A stretch of 64,000 bases of DNA, taken from positions 1 to 64,000 of the forward strand of contig DASXDU010000019.1 in assembly GCA_036490515.1 (NCBI GenBank). The letters run 5' to 3'. The DNA comes from Palsa-1150 sp036490515. GTDB taxonomy: Bacteria; Myxococcota_A; Polyangia; Polyangiales; Polyangiaceae. Below, piece after piece: positions 55,201 through 63,005 of this stretch; within the stretch, counting starts at the first letter, position 1, and every line of letters starts with the position of its first letter. Below the pieces are notes generated by a model, which worked only from the letters and a program-made list of their open reading frames with translations, had not been told where the DNA came from and did no database searches. The position numbers and the translations under genes were made by a program.

Positions 55201-55289
55201 GCGGGGGAGAACCCGCACGCGAAGAACGTCGGTCCGATCACGCCGAATACCACGGCGAGGATCGCGAATCGCAGGCCCGCCCAGCGCAT
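52275..55289 (-). CDS. Giant cysteine-repeat lipoprotein, about 1004 aa
   Basis: ATG at 55289 gives MRWAGLRFAILAVVFGVIG with lipobox TFFAC; an ATG at 55346, three bases after the upstream stop, would add 19 residues. The mature protein is about 14 copies of a 40-70-residue module with a SCPxGCC core, a DGCSAAGxCxCG segment and CxxGQxCxxGxCxC ends, EGF-like in style. It should be a long, disulfide-stiffened rod on the outer membrane. Long open frames on the opposite strand are a composition artefact of the repeats. It is last in an operon with a SUMF1 lipoprotein and VgrG-type genes. Confidence 0.88.
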   Translation of the reverse strand: MRWAGLRFAILAVVFGVIGPTFFACGFSPAIDEGAIACGVGAACPPGFTCAADGRCYAHPGAACGSGAPCGAAQQCVAGACICPGCDAATSDSCDPSGTCACGGEAACSAGQACVGGACTCNQASCPDGCCSGSTCESGQDPSACGNAGQQCTACPSGDTCNGACSSCTTPCPDGCCSGTVCHPATLTTCGTGGASCTACNADEADGCSAAGDCSCGGNPACADGQRCVEGLCSCDATSCPDGCCNGTTCTTRSAASCGANGGTCIDCGTTASDGCSASGACECGTSAPCGPGQRCQSGVCTCDATTCPSGCCLDGACTAITRSTCGPVGATCSVCDALTSDGCEGGTCSCGKGAQCGSGQHCLNGACVCDGASCPTGCCAGTVCQAGNSGPACGSGGSACQSCPGGETCSQGTCSGCAASCAGCCSGPTCNARSASTCGVDGERCTACDSTRSDGCSAAGDCSCGGGTECAVGQACSGGKCVCDAASCSTGCCNGATCISAPSLAECGAGGGACSACDSTKANGCSAAGDCSCGTGQACGTGQACVGGTCVCNATSCPGGCCQNNVCETEAPATCGAPGATCSSCGTVADGCSAAGACTCGGKTACASGQICSKGSCACNVSSCPNGCCDGNGMCQAGTSSSACGTGGSSCQACPGNGSCSGGACTGCSSANCSGGCCVGATCTTPTVSACGTGGTACSSCDPTRADGCEAGTCTCGGQGMCVLGQECVDGNCVCDGTSCPTGCCSNNRCLFPSTVNCGTGGGACTTCDPQAANRCAAGVCECGANPSCGTGLVCSHGACACTTGSCSGCCAAGGTACDTPGPSTCGVGGSTCVDCGTSSDGCSATGSCTCGGGLPCGAGQKCQSGSCTCDPTQCSGCCSGASCEAGNTPPACGTNGETCLVCTSVGDGCANDACTCGGAAPCGPGTECIGGTCVCDATSCADGCCSDNACMTIAYPNCGVAGGTCDVCDTSSDSCAAAGTCECGSTGGPCEGGTCSSGACGP

Positions 55290-55348
55290 GGCTCGAGGAT
55301 CACGATAGCCGCAAAAGGCGCCGCTGCGGATGGTCACTCTCGCCATGC

Positions 55349-56761
55349 TCACGGAGAGCGCGCGCAGCGGAACCCGTAGTACCGAGTGCGGAGCGACGGG
55401 TCGTCCCAGCCCTCGCGATTCGGGACCACCAGCGGCTCGGTGATGTCGTTCCAGTCGCCGCCGCGGTTCACGCGGAACCCGCCCCCCGTGAGGTCGGCGC
55501 AATCGATACACGGTGTGACGAAGGGCGCGTACCAGTCGAGCGTCCACTCCCAGAGCTCCCCTACGAGGTCGAGCTGCCCCCAGGGTCCGACGCCGAGCGT
55601 CGTGGTCCCAACGGGGGCGATATTGGCCGTGGTCTGCGAGCAATCCAGCGGATCACCGCCGGGATAGAGGCAACCGTAGATGGCGTACTCGTTGGTCGTC
55701 CCCGGATCCGTCGAGCCCCACGGGTACACCTGCTGCTGGCTGCCGCCAGCCGCCGCAAACTCCCACTCCGCCTCGCTCGGCAAGAAGCCTCCGTCCCAGA
55801 TGCAGAACGCGTACGCCTCCCACCAGTTCACGCAGTTGACGGGCAGGTTCTCCTGGTCGCCTGCGGCGCTCGTCCACGTCCCGGCCGACGGGCAGTCGCC
55901 GGCGACGGTCAGGTTGCTCGTGGTCGGCGCGACGTCGGCGTCGTCCGAATCGATCCAGCCGGGTTCGTAGGCGACGCCACCCTCCGCAGCCGAGCCGACG
56001 TCGATCAGGCCTCGCCCGTCGTTCAGGTGCGCGTGCTTCCCTGCGCCCGCCGACGGGACCCAACCCGCGCTGCCGTCGGGAGGCAGCACCGCGTTCACGA
56101 ACTGACGAAAGCGCCCCACCGTCACGAGGAGGTCGTCGAGCCGGAATCCACTCACCGTCGCCGGGTCCGCGTAGGCGCTGCCGTTCGCCTCCGGCGGGTA
56201 CGACCGGTAGAACGTCCCGCCTCCGATCTCGGGGCTCGCGCAGCAGCTGTCGCTGCCGCTACCGCCGCAGTTGGTCATCCCGGCGCCACCCGGCTGGCAG
56301 CTCGGCGGGTCGTCGCAGACGCCGTTCGAGCAGAAGGGCCTCGCCGCTGCACACGGCGACGGACTGCCCCACTGACCGCACGCGTCGCACGTCTCCACGG
56401 CGTTGCCGGCGCACTGCGTGGTCGCCGGCGTGCACCCGGGGGTGGAAGGGCACGAGCAGGGTCCCCACTCGCAGTACGCGCTGCACGTCTGCGTCCCGTA
56501 CCCGTTGCACGACCGCGACGCGCCGGAGGCGCACGCGGTCTGCGGGCACCCGCCGGCGTCGGACCCCGTGTCCGACCCCGACTCGGGTCCCGAGCCTGAG
56601 CCCGTGTCCGATCCCGAGTCGCCTCCCGAGCTCGATGTCGTAGCGTCCGCCCCGCCCTCCTCGCCGAGCAGCAGCAGGTCCGTCCGACCCCCGCAGCCCG
56701 CGAGGGCGACCGTGACAGCGCATGCTGCGACGGCTCGCTTGCTCGGTCGTGGCGCGCGCAC
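55349..56761 (-). CDS. SUMF1/FGE-type domain lipoprotein with Cys-rich linker
   Basis: The 470-residue protein has a lipoprotein signal (VALAGC), a Gly/Ser/Asp spacer and a cysteine-rich region (residues about 70-170). The SUMF1 fold follows (VNCVNWWEAYAFCIWDG, FLPSEAEWEFAAAGG, VGELWEWTLDWY, RYYGFRCARSP). It starts 7 bp after the stop of the hydrophobic spike protein, hence the same operon. A sugar- or peptide-binding or oxidase role is possible; no sulfatase is present. Confidence 0.88.
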   Translation of the reverse strand: MRAPRPSKRAVAACAVTVALAGCGGRTDLLLLGEEGGADATTSSSGGDSGSDTGSGSGPESGSDTGSDAGGCPQTACASGASRSCNGYGTQTCSAYCEWGPCSCPSTPGCTPATTQCAGNAVETCDACGQWGSPSPCAAARPFCSNGVCDDPPSCQPGGAGMTNCGGSGSDSCCASPEIGGGTFYRSYPPEANGSAYADPATVSGFRLDDLLVTVGRFRQFVNAVLPPDGSAGWVPSAGAGKHAHLNDGRGLIDVGSAAEGGVAYEPGWIDSDDADVAPTTSNLTVAGDCPSAGTWTSAAGDQENLPVNCVNWWEAYAFCIWDGGFLPSEAEWEFAAAGGSQQQVYPWGSTDPGTTNEYAIYGCLYPGGDPLDCSQTTANIAPVGTTTLGVGPWGQLDLVGELWEWTLDWYAPFVTPCIDCADLTGGGFRVNRGGDWNDITEPLVVPNREGWDDPSLRTRYYGFRCARSP

Positions 56762-56768
56762 GGAGACC

Positions 56769-58778
56769 TCAGCCGAGGCTGTGCATCGTGCCGGTGTACG
56801 TGATGCCCGCGGCGGCGGCCTTGATCGACGAGGCCCCGGCGGTGGTCGTCACGTCGGCCGCGGTGAGCTTCACCGACGTGGTGGCGGCGGTCGCGAGCGT
56901 CGCGCCGGCGGCCTCGAGCTTGAGCGACGCGACGTCGGCCTTCCCGAACGTGATGCCCGAGGTGCCGTCGATCGTGATCTGCCAGGTCCCGCACTGGAGG
57001 ATGATCTTCCCCGTGGCCCCTCCGTTGATCGTGATCTCGGTGGGCTTCTGTTCGATCTTCGTCTCGCCCGCGGCGCCTTCGACCGTCACCTCGACGGATG
57101 AGGGGGTCATCGCGATCTCGGACGACCCCATGGCCGCCACCGACTCGACCCCAGCCTTCCACGACGCCGTGGCCATCTCGAGGCTCGAGAGCTCCACGGG
57201 AGTGACGATCGGCTTCCCCGCCTTGATCTCGACCGACGCGGGCTTCAGCTCGATCGTGCCGACGCCGCTCGTGTCGAACTGCGAGGTGATCCCGATCTCC
57301 GTCTTGCACTTGATCTCGATCGAGTCCTGGCCGGAGATGATCGTCTCCTTGCCGGAGGCGTTCAGCTCGCCGGTCGTCGCGGTGAGCGCGAGGTCGTTTA
57401 CCGCCGAGACGGCCGTGTCGAAGCCGAAGAGGAGCGGGTAGAGCGAACCGAGCACCATGCCTGCTGCGGCGTAGTAGCTCGCGAAGGCGGGCGTCCCGAC
57501 GAGGAGTCCACCCTCCGCGAACATCGTGATCGGGGGAAGACCCTTCGCGATCGTCGCGGCGAGCTTGTCACCCCCGTCCGTGCCCGCGACCGCGCTGATC
57601 GCGCCGATGCTGTTCGTCGCGGAGACGGCGGTGGCCGCCATCCCGGCGATGAGCCCCAGGATGTGCGTGATCGTGCTCTTGGTCCCCCATTGCTTCGCCT
57701 CGCCCGACTCGACGGCCTCCTTCGTCTGCAGTCCGAAGTTGAGGAGCTGGTACGCGGCCAGGGCCGTGTCCAGCGTCGCGAACGCGACCATGGCGTCGGC
57801 CATGTACCTCTTGGCTTGCTGGACGCCGTCGTCGTTCGGCATCAGGTCGCCGTCGGTGTTCGACGTCGGCTTCGCCGAGAGCGTACCGATGTTCACGCCC
57901 GCGTTCCCGAAGAGGAACGCCGACCCCGCGGCCGAGAATACGGCGTCCCCGGTCGCCGTGAGGTTCATGTCTTCGGCGGCCTGCATCGAGACCGTCGCGG
58001 CCGAGATGAGGCCGAAGTCGTCGCCGACGTTGACGTAGCCGGACCCCGTGGTGGACACGCCGAAGCCGTCGATCTTGATCGTCGCGCTGCGCTGCCGGCC
58101 GAGGTTGAACATCGTCGACTCGGTCGGGACCGAGATGAAATAGGACTGGTTCGACGTGTCGACGGTGTCGGACGCGCCCGAGTCCTCGTCGTCGTCGTCG
58201 TCGCTCGTGTCGTCGGTCGAGTCCGAGCAGACGCCGGTCAGGGTGCACGTCGCCGTCCAGCTCCCGACCGACAGCGTGAGCTGCTGCGAGTCGCTGTTCA
58301 CCGCGGTCGGCGAATACGTGGCGGAGATGGTGGCGAGCGCATTCGACGGGACCGTCGTCCAGGTCGAGGGATAGCTGAAGGGCGCGCTGGCCGCGGTGAG
58401 CGTGCCGGGCGTGTCGTCCGAGCGGTTCTGGATGGAGAGGCCGTTGATCGCCGAGCTCCCCGGGGTGATCGTGCCGAAGTCGACGGACGCCGCGATCGCG
58501 AGGGGGGTCTGTGGCGTGAACGAGAGCGTCGCGCTGGCGGTGCCGGCGGTGAGGGTGGCCGTCGTCGCAGCCGTGGTCGTCAGGTAGTAGGTGACCGTCA
58601 CCGTGGTCGATGCGCCCGCGGCCACCTGCAAGGGGGTCACGCTCACCCGATCGCTGCCTGTGATCGCGACCGCGACCGCGCTGGCACCGGACGTGTTGTC
58701 GACGGTGAAGGTCGCCGTGTTCGACTTGAGCCCATAAGCCGTGAACTGCTGGGACGACGGGCTGATCGAGGTCGGCAT
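56769..58778 (-). CDS. VgrG-associated spike-like protein with Ig modules and hydrophobic core
   Basis: ATG at 58778 (MPTSISPSSQQFTAYG) starts a 669-residue protein; TTG 18 bp upstream is an alternative. Residues about 1-190 hold two Ig-like/immunoglobulin-type beta modules. After an acidic stretch (DDTSDDDDDEDSG) come VgrG-tail-like short repeats (about 205-290). A hydrophobic region follows (about 350-450: THILGLIAGMAATAVSA, FASYYAAAGMVLGSLYPLLFG). A long C-terminal tail of repeated beta turns (EITINGGATGKIILQCG) resembles VgrG C-terminal spikes. It may be a spike extension or a pore-forming cargo. Confidence 0.65.
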   Translation of the reverse strand: MPTSISPSSQQFTAYGLKSNTATFTVDNTSGASAVAVAITGSDRVSVTPLQVAAGASTTVTVTYYLTTTAATTATLTAGTASATLSFTPQTPLAIAASVDFGTITPGSSAINGLSIQNRSDDTPGTLTAASAPFSYPSTWTTVPSNALATISATYSPTAVNSDSQQLTLSVGSWTATCTLTGVCSDSTDDTSDDDDDEDSGASDTVDTSNQSYFISVPTESTMFNLGRQRSATIKIDGFGVSTTGSGYVNVGDDFGLISAATVSMQAAEDMNLTATGDAVFSAAGSAFLFGNAGVNIGTLSAKPTSNTDGDLMPNDDGVQQAKRYMADAMVAFATLDTALAAYQLLNFGLQTKEAVESGEAKQWGTKSTITHILGLIAGMAATAVSATNSIGAISAVAGTDGGDKLAATIAKGLPPITMFAEGGLLVGTPAFASYYAAAGMVLGSLYPLLFGFDTAVSAVNDLALTATTGELNASGKETIISGQDSIEIKCKTEIGITSQFDTSGVGTIELKPASVEIKAGKPIVTPVELSSLEMATASWKAGVESVAAMGSSEIAMTPSSVEVTVEGAAGETKIEQKPTEITINGGATGKIILQCGTWQITIDGTSGITFGKADVASLKLEAAGATLATAATTSVKLTAADVTTTAGASSIKAAAAGITYTGTMHSLG

Positions 58779-58863
58779 GACCGCGCAAGATACCAAAAGG
58801 CGGGGAACTGCGTGCGGGCGACGAGCCGGGCGACGCCGCCCCGCAGGCGGCTGTCGCCTCCGA

Positions 58864-60303
58864 TCAGGTCGCGTTCTCTTCGATCTCGATCCGGACGCCG
58901 GTGTGGGTCTGCATGACGCTCTGCGTGGAGTTCGCCTTCGAGACGGGCGAAGGCGTTAGGGCGTTCGGGATGGCGCCGGCGATGACCGGGCGGTCCGGGT
59001 CGCCGTTCACGTGGGTCAGAGCGACCTCGGTGCCGACGCGCAGCGGGAAGTGGACGCCGTAGGACGCCCCCGCCAGCGGCTGCATCATGCGGATCCACCG
59101 CGTGGCCGTGCCCGTCCCCTGGAGCGTCGTGTCGAAGGGGAGGACCACCTTGTAGCGGCCCTGGTCGTCGATGGGCGCCGCGGCGCCCGTGTTCGGGCCG
59201 TCGATGGTCGCGTAGACGAACCCCGCAACGACGGGACGCGGCGCCACGCGCGGAGCGCGGAACGGCACCGTGAGCGGGATGGCCGTGAAGGTGTTCGCGT
59301 ACGCGGCGCCCTGGGTCGTCCCGTGCTGCCCCTGCCGCTCGAACTCGTAGGCGACCTGTGTCACGAAGTACGTCTGATCGAGTGATGCCACCGGGAACCC
59401 GGTGACGCCCATCTGGTCGCCGGCGCGCAGGGTCACGACGTCGGACGTCCCGCGGTAAACGGCGTGCGTCGAGGCGATCTCCTGCGCGCGGATCTTGACG
59501 AGCCGGTTGCCGGCCGTCATGTCGTGGTAGGGGGTGCGCGTGTCGACGAGCGTGCCCGTGGTGCCCTGGTCGACCTTGGCCGTCGCGTCGAGCGCGATCT
59601 TCGGCGTGCGCCAGTTGTAGTCGAGCAGCTGCACGGAGCTCTGCACGCACTGGACGGTGCGCGTGAGCTCCGACACCGTCTGCCGCGTCGTGACACCGAC
59701 CTGGAAGGCGACCGACTGGTGGTCGGTGCCCGCGCGCGACGAGCCGTTCCCGTCGGCGAAGACGACGAGATCGACGTCGCCCCCGTGATCGAACCAGAAG
59801 AAGATGCCCTCGTCCTCGCAGAGACGACAGAGGAAGTCGTAGTCGGTTTCCTCGTACTGGACGACGTACTCGCGCTTCGGGTACGCGCCGCCGAGGCGGA
59901 AGTCCGAGTCGGTCGGCGCGAAGCCGAGCGCCTCGAGGACGGAGCGGACGATGGCGGGAACCGAGAGGTCCTGGAAGATGCGGCACCGGCGCGTCATCGT
60001 GGCGCGCCAGAGGCGCGGTACGACGGTGATGCGGTAGAAGGGAGGGTCGGTCGACGAGACGTCCTCGAGCTGGACGTCGCGGACCATGCCGCGCACGAGG
60101 ACGTCGGCACCGTCGACGGCGATCCAGCAGGGCTTCGCGAAGAGATCCGCGGCGCCGTCCTCGAGGAGATCGCCGTCGGTGGCCGGCTGGACGTACGCGG
60201 CGACCTCGAAGAGGCCCGAGACCTGCTCCTTGCCGCGCACGCCGCGCGTGACGATCTGCCCTGAGGGGATGGCGTCGGAACCGAAGACGAGGGCGACGGG
60301 CAT
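58864..60303 (-). CDS. VgrG-type tail-spike protein lacking the C-terminal beta-helix
   Basis: ATG at 60303 (MPVALVFGSDAIPSGQ) gives 479 residues. The gp27-like part contains VVQYEETDYDFLCRLCEDEG, the VgrG signature, and LDYNWRTPKI. The OB-fold part contains GRYKVVLPFD, RWIRMMQPLAGASYGVHF-type sequence and LTHVNGDPDRPVI. It ends at GVRIEIEENAT, just where complete VgrGs begin their triple beta-helix. The missing spike may be supplied by the next gene, 85 bp downstream. No other secretion core genes are in the window. Confidence 0.9.
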   Translation of the reverse strand: MPVALVFGSDAIPSGQIVTRGVRGKEQVSGLFEVAAYVQPATDGDLLEDGAADLFAKPCWIAVDGADVLVRGMVRDVQLEDVSSTDPPFYRITVVPRLWRATMTRRCRIFQDLSVPAIVRSVLEALGFAPTDSDFRLGGAYPKREYVVQYEETDYDFLCRLCEDEGIFFWFDHGGDVDLVVFADGNGSSRAGTDHQSVAFQVGVTTRQTVSELTRTVQCVQSSVQLLDYNWRTPKIALDATAKVDQGTTGTLVDTRTPYHDMTAGNRLVKIRAQEIASTHAVYRGTSDVVTLRAGDQMGVTGFPVASLDQTYFVTQVAYEFERQGQHGTTQGAAYANTFTAIPLTVPFRAPRVAPRPVVAGFVYATIDGPNTGAAAPIDDQGRYKVVLPFDTTLQGTGTATRWIRMMQPLAGASYGVHFPLRVGTEVALTHVNGDPDRPVIAGAIPNALTPSPVSKANSTQSVMQTHTGVRIEIEENAT

Positions 60304-60417
60304 GGGGCGCCAGCATACCCGGAGCGCGCAGGGTGTGTCGTCGCAGGCGAGGCGCGCGCCTCGCCGGGCCACGGGGTCGAGCCGGCCGCGCGGGCGTACG
60401 GTCGTAGGGACGCCGCG

Positions 60418-62040
60418 TCAGCCGCTCGAGGAGGGAGGGCCGCCGATGGGAGGCGCGCCGCCGGCCGTCCCGCCGCCGCGCAGGCCGTGCTTCTGCACGA
60501 GGCGATGGAGGTACATCCGGTCCATGCCGGCCATGCGCGCCGCCTTGCTCATGTTGTTGCCCGCCGCCTCGAGGAGCGCCGTCAGGTAGGCGCGTTCGAA
60601 CGTGTCGATCGAAGCGTCCTTGGCGATCTTGAACGGGACCGAGATGTCGACCGCGCCCGGCACGCCGAAGGACACGCCCGGCGTGGACCGGCGGATCGCC
60701 GGCCCCGCCTTCTGGAGCACGATGGATCGCTCGACGTAGTTCCGCAGCTCGCGGACGTTGCCGGGCCAATCGTGGCGGCTCATCTCGGAGAGGACCTGCG
60801 GCGTGAACAGGCGCTCCTGGTCGGGGACGCCGATGGCCTGGAGGAAGACGCGAATCAGGATGAGCAGGTCGTCGAGGCGCTCGCGGAGCGGGGGCACGCG
60901 TACCGTCATGACGGCGAGCCGGAAGTAGAGATCCTCGCGGAACCGCGCGCGGTTGACCTCGCGCTCGAGGTCGCGGTTCGTGGCGCTGATGACGCGGACG
61001 TTCACCTTGCGCGGCTTGGTCTCCCCCACGCGCCGGATCTCGCGTGCCTCGATGGCGCGCAGGAGCTTCGGCTGGAGCTCGAGGGGCAGCTCGCCCACCT
61101 CGTCGAGGAAGACGGTGCCGCCGTCGGCCGCCTCGAATGCGCCGACGCGGTCGCGATCGGCGCCCGTGAAGCTCCCGCGCAGATGTCCGAAGAGCTCCGA
61201 CTCGACGAGGTTCGGGCTGATGGCGCCGCAGTCGACCACGACGAAAGGGCGCTCTACGCGTGGGCTGCGCTGGCCGATCTCGTTCGCGACGAGCTCCTTG
61301 CCCGTCCCGCTCTCGCCCTCGATGAGAACGTTGATGTCGCTGGGGGCGACCTTCTCGAGCAGCGCGAAGAGCTTGCGCATCGGAACGCTCGTCCCGGCGA
61401 GCTGGCCGAACGCGGGGATCATCGGGACGACTGCCTGGCCTGCCGGCGCCACGGCGCGGACGCGGACGATCGAGTCGCCTACCGCGAGCGTCGCGTCGGC
61501 CGGGAGGTCCGCGTCGCGAATGCGCACGCTCTCGATGCGGGTGCCGTTGAGCGAGCCCCAGTCACGGACGCGCCACGCGCCCTCCTCGCGGACGAGGCGA
61601 CAGTGGAAGCGTGACACCGCCGGGTCCTGCAGGACCAGGTCGTTCGACGAGTGTGTTCCTATGCGGCAGAGGTCTCCGTCGTAGATCACCGTACGCGACG
61701 TGGCCTTGCCCGACTCGCGTTCGACGGTCAGCGACAGGCGTGGAATGGCGACGGTATCGATGAGTTGCCGCACCGTGGCGACGCTCTGGTCATCGCGCTT
61801 GAGCATCGTCGGAGGGCCGTCCTGACCGGTGGGAAAGAACGACGGAGGCCGGGGCGCCGTTCCGGGGATGTCGATCAAGGGCTGCGTTGCCTGGCCGCTG
61901 GGCGGCGTGCCGCCGGGCATGCGCGCGCTGGCGGCAGGCGCCGGTTCCGAACCGGATGCGGGCGGCGCGGAGGGCGTGCGAACCGGGGGCCTTGGGGGCG
62001 TGGGCTGAGGCGGAGGTATGGGGCGGCGAGGGTTACTCAC
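60418..62040 (-). CDS. FHA-domain sigma-54-dependent transcriptional activator
   Basis: The 540-residue protein has a Pro-rich N-terminus and an FHA phosphothreonine-binding domain (about 100-195; GTHSSND, SRFHC, GSLNGTRIE). An AAA+ domain follows with Walker A GESGTGKE at 242-249 and Walker B FLDEVGE near 311. A Fis-type helix-turn-helix lies near the end (NMSKAARMAGMDRMYLHRLV). The sigma-54 loop reads GSFTGA (289-294) instead of GAFTGA. It likely couples kinase signalling to sigma-54 promoters. The vgrG-like gene lies 114 bp downstream on the same strand. Confidence 0.94.
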   Translation of the reverse strand: MSNPRRPIPPPQPTPPRPPVRTPSAPPASGSEPAPAASARMPGGTPPSGQATQPLIDIPGTAPRPPSFFPTGQDGPPTMLKRDDQSVATVRQLIDTVAIPRLSLTVERESGKATSRTVIYDGDLCRIGTHSSNDLVLQDPAVSRFHCRLVREEGAWRVRDWGSLNGTRIESVRIRDADLPADATLAVGDSIVRVRAVAPAGQAVVPMIPAFGQLAGTSVPMRKLFALLEKVAPSDINVLIEGESGTGKELVANEIGQRSPRVERPFVVVDCGAISPNLVESELFGHLRGSFTGADRDRVGAFEAADGGTVFLDEVGELPLELQPKLLRAIEAREIRRVGETKPRKVNVRVISATNRDLEREVNRARFREDLYFRLAVMTVRVPPLRERLDDLLILIRVFLQAIGVPDQERLFTPQVLSEMSRHDWPGNVRELRNYVERSIVLQKAGPAIRRSTPGVSFGVPGAVDISVPFKIAKDASIDTFERAYLTALLEAAGNNMSKAARMAGMDRMYLHRLVQKHGLRGGGTAGGAPPIGGPPSSSG

Positions 62041-62100
62041 GCAGCCCCAGACTATGGCATTCGAGGGGTCGCGCGCGACCCCCGCGGCAACAGCATCGGC

Positions 62101-62769
62101 TCAGCGGCGCGCGAGCGCGGAGGGGGAAGCGTGCTTTCGGGCGGCGGCGTGGGAGGCCGCGAAGGTGGTGTGGGCGGGCGGCGCTGGCGCGTGCACGTGC
62201 AGCCCGGAGGCATGCACCGTGGCGTGTGCGGCGCGCGCAGCCGTGGGGGCGGGCGCCGTCGTGGGGGGCGACGAGGCAGCCGAGGTGGGCGCATGCTCGA
62301 CGCGGTCGCCTGGGAGGGCGCGCGCGAGGAGGTGCTCGACGCCAGTGGCGTCGTACGCGTGCGCCGGGGAGGTGAGAGCGTCGTCCGAAGAGTTGGCCAC
62401 GAACTCGTCGGAGAGCGACCGCATCCCGAGGCCGGCGATCGCGCCCAACGTCCCGAGACCCAGCGCCATGAAGAGGAGCGTACCGAGGCCCGCGCGGCGC
62501 GCGGCGCTGGCGGCGCGCGCGAGGGGAGCCACGAGCGCGGAGTCGACGATGAGCGTGCGGCGAACGATGCGCGGGATGACCGGCAGGCTGTGGCCGCGCG
62601 GCGCGACGGCGTCGACGCGCTCGGTCCACACCGGCGCCAGTGTGGGCATCTTGGCGCGGGCACACGAAGGATCGCCTGTGCCATCACCAGCCGCGCCGAG
62701 AGTCGCGAACGTGAGCACGGGTGTCGCGCGCGAAAGGACCGCGCCGGAGTCGAACCGCTCCCCGGACAT
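62101..62769 (-). CDS. Unknown one-TM protein, 222 aa
   Basis: ATG at 62769 (MSGERFDSGAVLSRATPV) is preferred over the longer frame. Residues about 95-130 form a single hydrophobic segment (LGTLLFMALGLGTLGAIAGLG). The N-terminal part carries a MPTLAPVW-type stretch and the C-terminal 80 residues are Ala/Pro/His-rich and disordered. The N-terminal half may face the cytoplasm. It lies 60 bp upstream of the FHA activator on the same strand. No family recognised. Confidence 0.6.
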   Translation of the reverse strand: MSGERFDSGAVLSRATPVLTFATLGAAGDGTGDPSCARAKMPTLAPVWTERVDAVAPRGHSLPVIPRIVRRTLIVDSALVAPLARAASAARRAGLGTLLFMALGLGTLGAIAGLGMRSLSDEFVANSSDDALTSPAHAYDATGVEHLLARALPGDRVEHAPTSAASSPPTTAPAPTAARAAHATVHASGLHVHAPAPPAHTTFAASHAAARKHASPSALARR

Positions 62770-63005
62770 GCGCCATCGTCTGAGCAAGCGGGGTGCCGCT
62801 CGTCCGCCCACGTGGAACCGCGGCGTTTCCGCTGAAAGGGTCGCGTGGGCGCATTGCCTCCCTGATGCCGTACGACCGCAACGTGCTGCCTCGCCATCTC
62901 ACGTTTCGGCGGCCCTTCCAACCCCACAATTCGACGCATTGCCGCGTACTTGAGCTCTTCGGCGCGGCCCTTGAAGAGGCGGCAGTCCCCCGAAGGAGTG
63001 ACACG

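Noticed and set aside
52426..55379. Long plus-strand frames rich in His/Pro/Gln or Ala/Arg opposite the cysteine-repeat gene
   Set aside because: They mirror the repeated Cys/Gly codons of the real gene; no signal peptide or ribosome-binding site.
52275..62040. Complete type VI secretion cluster
   Set aside because: Only VgrG-type and regulatory genes are seen; no TssB/C sheath, Hcp, ClpV, baseplate or membrane-complex genes.
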